Source: WRDS01 sp964492775 (GTDB taxonomy: Bacteria > Actinomycetota > Coriobacteriia > Anaerosomatales > PHET01). Taken from it: a DNA stretch of 64,000 bases. Numbering within the stretch: position 1 is the stretch's first letter; every line of letters begins with the position of its first letter. The translations under genes were made by a program, and so were the position numbers. The notes beneath the pieces are model-generated. The model saw only the letters and a program-made list of their open reading frames with translations. It did not search any database and was not told the DNA's origin. Below are positions 58,569 to 64,000 of the stretch, piece by piece. The stretch covers positions 41,710-105,709 of the forward strand of contig CAZBLH010000003.1 in the NCBI GenBank assembly GCA_964492775.1, written 5' to 3'.

Positions 58569-60326
58569 CTACTCCCACACCTCCTCGAGCAGCTCGTCAT
58601 CGAGCATCTCGGACACCGGGCAGCCCGGCACGCCGCCGAGCATCTCGTCGATGGACGAGCCGGGCGCGACCATCGGGTAGACGCACTCCTCGGCCGCGAC
58701 TCGGCAGTCCACGATCGCCGGACCGTCGTAGTCGAAGGCCGCCCTGAGCGCGGCATCCACCTCGCCCGGCGCCGTCACCCGCACGCCGAAGCAACCGTAC
58801 GCCTCGGCAAGCTTCACGAGGTCGGGCACCTCCTGAGAGATCACGGATGAGGCATACCGGCGGCCGTAGAAGAGCTCCTGCCACTGCCGCACCATGCCGA
58901 GATAGCCGTTGTTGAGCACGATGATCTTGACTGGGAAGCCATTGAGCTTGGCGGTCGCGAGCTCCTGGATGTTCATCTGGATCGAGCCGTCGCCCGCGAT
59001 GTCGACCACGAGCGCATCCGGCCGAGCGGCCTGCGCGCCGATGGCTGCCGGGAAGCCGAACCCCATCGTGCCGAGCCCACCGGAGGACACCCACGTGCGC
59101 GGCTTGTGCAGCGTGTAGAACTGGCACGCCCACATCTGGTTCTGCCCCACCTCGGTCGCCACGATGGTGTCGCGGTTCTTGGTGAGCTCGGAGACTCTTT
59201 GCACCACGTACTGCGGGTAGAGGACATCGCCATCCCCGCCCCCGTAGTGGAGCGGGAACTGCTTGCGCCACCCGTCCACCGTCGCTACCCAAGGCGAGGT
59301 GACCGACTCGGAGTCGGTCTTGCGCAGCTCGGCGACGACGGAGGCGAGCACGTTGCGCGCGTCGCCGACGATCGGGCAATCCGCGATCTTGTTCTTGCCG
59401 ATCTCGGCCGGGTCCACGTCGATGTGGATGATCTTCGCCTTGGAGGCGAACGTCGCAAGCTTGCCGGTCACGCGGTCGTCGAAGCGCACGCCCACGGCGA
59501 TGAGCAGGTCCGTCTCGGTGATCGCGAAGTTGGTGTACTTCGCGCCGTGCATGCCCGGCATCCCGATCCAGAGGTGATGGTCCTCGGGGAATGACCCCTT
59601 GCCCATCATCGTCGTGGTCACGGGAATCTGCATGAGCTCGGCGAGATCCTTGAGCTCCTTCGTCGCGCCACTCGCGAGGATCCCGCCGCCGACGTAGAGC
59701 AGTGGCTTGCGGGCGGCCTTGATCATCGAGACCGCCTGCTTCACCTGCTTGCTGTGGCCCTTGAACGTCGGCTTGTATCCGGGCAGGTTCACCGTGTCGG
59801 GATACTCGAAGTCGATCTCGCCCTTGCTCACGTCGACCGGGACGTCGATGAGGACGGGGCCAGGGCGGCCCGTCGTGGCGATGTGGAACGCCTCTTTCAT
59901 GACCTCAGGCAGCTCTGAGACGTCCTTGACCAGGTAGTTGTGCTTGGTGATCGGAACGGTGATGCCGGTCGTGTCGATCTCCTGGAACGCGTCGGTCCCG
60001 ATGACGGCGGTTGCGACCTGCGCGGTCACCACCACGATCGGGATCGAGTCCATGTAGGCGTTCGCGATGCCGGTGATGGTGTTGGCCGCACCCGGACCAC
60101 TCGTGACGAGCGCGACGCCGGGCTTCCCCGCTGCCCTCGCGTACCCGTCGGCCATGTGGACCGCGCCCTGCTCGTGCCTCGGCAGGACCGTCCGGACCTT
60201 CTCGGAATCGTAGAGCGCATCAAAGATCGGCAACGCCACACCGCCGGGGTAGCCGAACACGACCTCGACCCCCTCGGCCTCCAGGCATCGCACGAGCGCT
60301 TCGGCGCCAGTGATACGGTCGGTCAT
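58569..60326 (-). CDS. ilvB: Acetolactate synthase large subunit
   Basis: A 585-residue TPP- and FAD-dependent catalytic subunit. The catalytic Glu is in VLPRHEQGAVHMADGYARA, followed by GVALVTSGPGAANTITGIAN. The FAD/middle domain includes GVRFDDRVTGKLATFASKAK. The TPP motif is DIAGDGSIQMNIQELATAKL with NNGYLGMVRQWQELFY. It works on pyruvate alone or with 2-oxobutyrate. It overlaps ilvD by four bases and abuts ilvN. Confidence 0.97.
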   Translation of the reverse strand: MTDRITGAEALVRCLEAEGVEVVFGYPGGVALPIFDALYDSEKVRTVLPRHEQGAVHMADGYARAAGKPGVALVTSGPGAANTITGIANAYMDSIPIVVVTAQVATAVIGTDAFQEIDTTGITVPITKHNYLVKDVSELPEVMKEAFHIATTGRPGPVLIDVPVDVSKGEIDFEYPDTVNLPGYKPTFKGHSKQVKQAVSMIKAARKPLLYVGGGILASGATKELKDLAELMQIPVTTTMMGKGSFPEDHHLWIGMPGMHGAKYTNFAITETDLLIAVGVRFDDRVTGKLATFASKAKIIHIDVDPAEIGKNKIADCPIVGDARNVLASVVAELRKTDSESVTSPWVATVDGWRKQFPLHYGGGDGDVLYPQYVVQRVSELTKNRDTIVATEVGQNQMWACQFYTLHKPRTWVSSGGLGTMGFGFPAAIGAQAARPDALVVDIAGDGSIQMNIQELATAKLNGFPVKIIVLNNGYLGMVRQWQELFYGRRYASSVISQEVPDLVKLAEAYGCFGVRVTAPGEVDAALRAAFDYDGPAIVDCRVAAEECVYPMVAPGSSIDEMLGGVPGCPVSEMLDDELLEEVWE

Positions 60327-61987
60327 CTCAGCACCGCCCCTTCATCCGCGGACGTGACCTGACGTGCGTAACGGCCGAGCACCCCGACCGAGATCTTCGG
60401 CGCGCGAGGCGCCCAGGCTGCCCGGCGTGCGGCGAGCTCGGAATCGTCGACGACGAGCGTGAGTGTGCCAGCGTCGATGTCGACCGTGATCGGGTCGCCC
60501 TCGTGTACGAGTGCGATGGGGCCGCCTGCTGCGGCCTCCGGTGAGACGTGACCCACGGCCGGGCCCTTCGTGGCACCCGAGAAGCGGCCGTCGGTGATGA
60601 GCGCGCAGCTCGACGAGAGCCCCATGCCGCTGATTGCCGAGGTCGGCGTGAGCATCTCGCGCATCCCCGGGCCTCCGCGCGGGCCCTCGTAGCGGATCAC
60701 GACGACGTCGCCGGCGTGGATGCGGCCGCTCAGGATCGCCTCGACCGCGTCGGCCTCGTCGTCGAAGACGCGGGCGGGACCGGTGTGCTGCCTCATCTCG
60801 GCCTGTACCGCCGACTGCTTCACGACCGCCCCGTTCGGCGCGAGGTTGCCGCGTAGCACGCGCAGGCCACCTTCGGCGTAGTAGGGCGCCTCGATCCGGC
60901 GGATGACCCGCCCGTCGGCGGGCGGCGCGCCGTCGGCGATCTCGCCCATCGTCTTGCCGGCGACGGTCGGCGCGTCGCGGTCGATCAGCCCTTCTCGGCT
61001 GAGCTCACGCATGATCGCGGGAATGCCGCCGGCCGCGTACAGATCCTCCATGTGCAGGTCGCTCGCGGGGCTGATGCGCACGAGGTTCGGCGTGCGTGCC
61101 GAGACCTTCGCCCAGTCGTCGAGCGTGATGTCGGCCGAGGCTTCGTGCGCGATCGCCGTCAGGTGCAGCACCGTGTTCGAGGAGCCGCCGAAGGCCATAT
61201 CGAGCGTCATGGCGTTGTGGATCGAGGCGGCGTTCATGATCTGCCGAGCCGTCATGCCTTCGCGCAGCAGCTCCATCACGCGCATCCCAGCGTGCTTGGC
61301 AAGCCGGATGCGCTCGGAGTAGACGGCGGGGATCGTCCCGTTGCCGGGAAGCCCGATCCCGATCGCCTCGACCAGGCAGTTCATCGAGTTGGCCGTGAAC
61401 AGCCCCGCGCAGCTCCCGCAGGTCGGGCAGGCATTCTCCTCGAGCGCCGAGAGCTCGTCTTCGCTCATGGCGCCTGCTGCGACCTTGCCGACTGCGGTGA
61501 ACACCGTGTCCAGGTCGACCGCCTCGCCAGCGGGACCTCGGCCGGCGAGCATGGGGCCGCCCGAGATGACCACGGTGGGAAGATCGAGGCGCGCCGCGGC
61601 CATGAGCATGCCCGGGATGACCTTGTCGCAGTTCGGGATCATCACGACCGCGTCGAACGCATGCGCTGAGACCGCGATCTCGACCGAGTCGGCGATGACC
61701 TCGCGGCTCACGAGCGAGTAGCGCATACCCTCGTGGTTCATCGCGATGCCGTCGCATACGCCGATGGTAGAGACTTCGAGGGGAGTCCCTCCGCCGATAA
61801 GGACGCCGCGCTTCACCGCCTCGGCGATGCGGTCGAGCATCACGTGGCCGGGGATGATCTCGTTCGCGGAGCTTACGACCGCGACCAAAGGCCTCGATAT
61901 CTCCTCGTCGGTGAGGCCGTCAGCCTTGAGCAGGCTGCGATGGGGAGCCCGCGTGGGGCCAGTCTTCATGCGATCGCTCTGCGTCAT
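60323..61987 (-). CDS. ilvD: Dihydroxy-acid dehydratase
   Basis: A 554-residue IlvD/Edd-family Fe-S enzyme. Cys ligands are in MIPNCDKVIPGMLMAA and CPTCGSCAGLFTANSMNCLV; the metal/substrate loop GVCDGIAMNHEGMRYSL and FDDEADAVEAILSGRI are intact, and the ending PKISVGVLGRYARQVTSADE is typical. I start at the ATG at 61987 after GGAAGG; the long open frame to 62242 runs through the T-box leader and is not coding. It is the first gene of the ilvDBNC-aminotransferase-serA operon. Confidence 0.96.
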   Translation of the reverse strand: MTQSDRMKTGPTRAPHRSLLKADGLTDEEISRPLVAVVSSANEIIPGHVMLDRIAEAVKRGVLIGGGTPLEVSTIGVCDGIAMNHEGMRYSLVSREVIADSVEIAVSAHAFDAVVMIPNCDKVIPGMLMAAARLDLPTVVISGGPMLAGRGPAGEAVDLDTVFTAVGKVAAGAMSEDELSALEENACPTCGSCAGLFTANSMNCLVEAIGIGLPGNGTIPAVYSERIRLAKHAGMRVMELLREGMTARQIMNAASIHNAMTLDMAFGGSSNTVLHLTAIAHEASADITLDDWAKVSARTPNLVRISPASDLHMEDLYAAGGIPAIMRELSREGLIDRDAPTVAGKTMGEIADGAPPADGRVIRRIEAPYYAEGGLRVLRGNLAPNGAVVKQSAVQAEMRQHTGPARVFDDEADAVEAILSGRIHAGDVVVIRYEGPRGGPGMREMLTPTSAISGMGLSSSCALITDGRFSGATKGPAVGHVSPEAAAGGPIALVHEGDPITVDIDAGTLTLVVDDSELAARRAAWAPRAPKISVGVLGRYARQVTSADEGAVLR

Positions 61988-62086
61988 CTGTCTGCGCGCC
62001 TTCCGTCCAGGGACGGTGACATCGCCACACAGGCCGCACGAAGCGTACGAGCGTTGCCGAGGTGTGCTGCGCTGAGAATGCGCCGA

Positions 62087-62446
62087 TACCGCGGGTGGCA
62101 ACTGGTCCCGAGCCTGCAAGGCTCTCAGGATCCCTCCCGCGGTACTGCCCCTCACGGCGTTCCGGGTCGGTCGAGACACCTGGTCGACTATGGAGGCGAC
62201 GGGTGCGGCGAAGCGAGGCGGAACGCTCACTTGGTGCGGCATGTAACGGATGCCACCGACCCGACCTACTGGCCCGCCGGTTCCGCGAAGGTCATTCGCG
62301 CGCGAACACGACGAGCGTTTGCCCGGGTGGCTCGGGGGTGGCTTTCGAGGCGTCCTGCACCGGGTTTCCAGCAGTCCCGGCTCTCTGATAGCGAGGATTG
62401 GCCCTTACTCTTCCCCGTCGAAGCCTGTCGAACTATTCGACTGTAA
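62087..62446 (-). promoter_or_regulatory. T-box riboswitch leader of the ilvD operon
   Basis: On the minus strand the leader shows the T-box order. GGGGAAGAGUA (62406-62412) is the start of the specifier loop. AGAGAGCCGGG...GGAAACCCGGU (62359-62386) is the distal part of Stem I. GAAAGCCACCCCCGAG (62331-62346) is the 3' side of the specifier loop. GCAGUACCGCGGG (62136-62148) is the T-box core. A distal CCCGCGGUA (62087-62095) pairs with it in nine exact base pairs, an alternative structure. Two oddities: the tRNA-end-binding UGGN reads CAGU, and the specifier reads as AGC (Ser) or GCC (Ala) depending on alignment, not an obvious Ile/Val/Leu codon. The 540-base gap between fcl and ilvD holds this leader, its promoter and no gene. 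Confidence 0.72.
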
Positions 62447-62452
62447 CCAGCG

Positions 62453-62481
62453 AGTATAGGGATACCTCGGGTAGGCCGCAA
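62453..62481 (-). promoter_or_regulatory. ilvD operon promoter
   Basis: Minus-strand TTGCGG, a 17-base spacer and TATACT, placing the start of transcription about 62446 and giving a leader of about 460 bases before ilvD that contains the T-box. Confidence 0.65.
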
Positions 62482-62527
62482 TGCGTGCATATGCGTGCGT
62501 GCGCGATGCAACCTGCAAGGACACGTG

Positions 62528-63472
62528 TCAGCGCAGTCGGGAAGCCTCGTACCACTCGATCGTTCTCGCGAGCCCCTCATCGAAACCGGTCGCCGCGCGG
62601 AAGCCGAAGAGCTTCTCGGCACGCGAGGTATCGAGCCGGCGCCGCGGCTGGCCGTCGGGTTTCGAGGTGTCCCAGACGATAGTGCCCTCGAAGCGGGTGA
62701 GACGCGCAATCTTCTCGGCGAGGTCTCGGATGGTGATCTCGAATCCGGCACCGAGGTTCACTGGATCGGCGCCGCCGTAGCGCTCGGTGGCGAGCACGAT
62801 GCCCTCCGCGGCGTCCTCGGCGTATAGGAACTCGCGGCTTGCGCTGCCGCTCCCCCACAGCGTGACCGTCGCGGCTCCCGACTCGCGCGCCTCGATGCAC
62901 TTGCGGATCAGCGCCGGGATCACGTGGCTCGTGTGCAGGTCGAAGTTGTCACGCGGGCCGTAGAGGTTCACCGGCAGCAGAAAGATGCCGTTCATCCCGT
63001 ACTGCGCGCGGTACGCCTGCAGCTGCACCAGAAGCGCTTTCTTCGCTATCCCGTACGGCGCGTTCGTCGGCTCGGGGTACCCGTCCCAGAGCGCGTCTTC
63101 AACGAACGGCACCGGCGTGTCCTTGGGGTACCCGCACACCGTTCCGAGACACACGAACTTCTCCACGCCCGCACGCCGCGACTGCTCGATAAGCTCGACG
63201 CCCATCTTCGCGTTGTCGTAGAAGAAGCGCCCCGGCTCCTCGGCGTTGGCGCCGATGCCACCGACAACCGCCGCGAGATGGATCACGACCTCGGGCTCGG
63301 CAGCTGCCAAGGCACGCCGAACGCCGTCCTCCGTCGTAAGGTCGTACTCGGCACTCCGGGGCACGAAGACGTCACGGCAGCCGCGCTCGCCAAGCTTCTC
63401 GAGCACGAAGCCGCCGAGAAACCCCGACCCGCCGGTCACCATGATGCGCTTGGTCGCGATATCCACCGTCAT
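62528..63472 (-). CDS. fcl: GDP-L-fucose synthase
   Basis: A 314-residue SDR epimerase/reductase that converts GDP-4-keto-6-deoxymannose to GDP-L-fucose. The cofactor loop is RIMVTGGSGFLGGFVLEKLG; CLGTVCGYPKDTPVPFVEDA and the catalytic Tyr-Lys in APYGIAKKALLVQLQAYRAQ match the family, as do NLYGPRDNFDLHTSHVIPAL and FLYAEDAAEG. I use the ATG at 63472; the frame is open to 63559. It is 34 bases downstream of gmd and with it supplies GDP-L-fucose for surface glycans. Downstream of its stop only the ilvD promoter region follows. Confidence 0.95.
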   Translation of the reverse strand: MTVDIATKRIMVTGGSGFLGGFVLEKLGERGCRDVFVPRSAEYDLTTEDGVRRALAAAEPEVVIHLAAVVGGIGANAEEPGRFFYDNAKMGVELIEQSRRAGVEKFVCLGTVCGYPKDTPVPFVEDALWDGYPEPTNAPYGIAKKALLVQLQAYRAQYGMNGIFLLPVNLYGPRDNFDLHTSHVIPALIRKCIEARESGAATVTLWGSGSASREFLYAEDAAEGIVLATERYGGADPVNLGAGFEITIRDLAEKIARLTRFEGTIVWDTSKPDGQPRRRLDTSRAEKLFGFRAATGFDEGLARTIEWYEASRLR

Positions 63473-63506
63473 GCCGCTTTCTCGATCAGCCCACGTCGCC
63501 GGAATC

Positions 63507-64000
<494 letters not shown>

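Noticed and set aside
56760..58850. A 696-codon plus-strand frame opposite the aminotransferase, ilvC and ilvN
   Set aside because: It spans three well-identified genes and two gene boundaries on the other strand; composition is typical of antisense frames in GC-rich DNA.
61988..62242. An N-terminal extension of IlvD
   Set aside because: The extension is translated from the T-box leader, adds 85 residues absent from the family, and a plausible ATG with GGAAGG exists at 61987.

Overview
The window is high-GC, densely coded DNA that looks like an anaerobic actinobacterium. CW_binding_2 wall repeats, leaderless-type promoters (a -10 element six bases before ATG), short LeuC/LeuD-type isopropylmalate isomerase subunits, many c-type multiheme cytochromes and a UGA-containing (selenocysteine) cytochrome would all fit a Coriobacteriia-related (OPB41/Anaerosomatales-like) lineage. 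The taxonomic placement is inference; no rRNA or marker gene is present.

Layout. (1) 1-5723, minus strand: branched-chain amino-acid genes leuD-leuB, a UPF0104-type membrane protein, ilvE and cimA, then the start of a fumarylacetoacetate-hydrolase-family gene cut by the window edge. (2) 5814-13136, plus strand: a tightly overlapping glycan operon with a GT4, a PglC-like phosphoglycosyltransferase, PglD-, PglE- and PglF-like enzymes (UDP-diacetylbacillosamine route) and an O-antigen ligase/polymerase. (3) 13117-22839: more glycan genes, including a polysaccharide deacetylase fused to a Wzx-like flippase, three GT2s, a GT4 and two further ligase/polymerase-like proteins. (4) 22843-30915, minus strand: an electron-transfer island with two membrane-anchored 12-motif cytochromes, two secreted cytochromes of one family (7 and 14 motifs), an NHL beta-propeller membrane protein and a TPR membrane protein. 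(5) 30999-41279: a second glycan locus with GT4s, ligase/polymerase, flippase, radical SAM protein, methyltransferase, deacetylase and GT2. (6) 41452-44580: a third paralogue of the secreted cytochrome, behind a split-Soret-type cytochrome gene interrupted by an in-frame UGA with a bacterial SECIS-like hairpin, and a TPR protein. (7) 44643-51103: a large RCC1/Ig-like/CW_binding_2 surface protein, a small hypothetical protein, and a PhnD-like sensor, histidine kinase and REC-LytTR regulator operon. (8) 51152-62446, minus strand: leuC, leuA, serA, a class V aminotransferase, ilvC, ilvN, ilvB and ilvD, preceded by a T-box leader; leuA has its own promoter and a candidate leader peptide. (9) 62528-64000: fcl and the end of gmd (GDP-L-fucose synthesis).

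Together the amino-acid genes make Ile from pyruvate via citramalate, plus Val and Leu. The glycan genes supply nucleotide sugars, transferases, flippases and polymerases for at least two surface polymers. The cytochrome genes suggest electron export across the cell envelope. The strongest novelty is the selenocysteine split-Soret cytochrome in an operon with a secreted multiheme cytochrome; next are the deacetylase-flippase fusion, the mixed-spacing secreted cytochrome family and the variant T-box.
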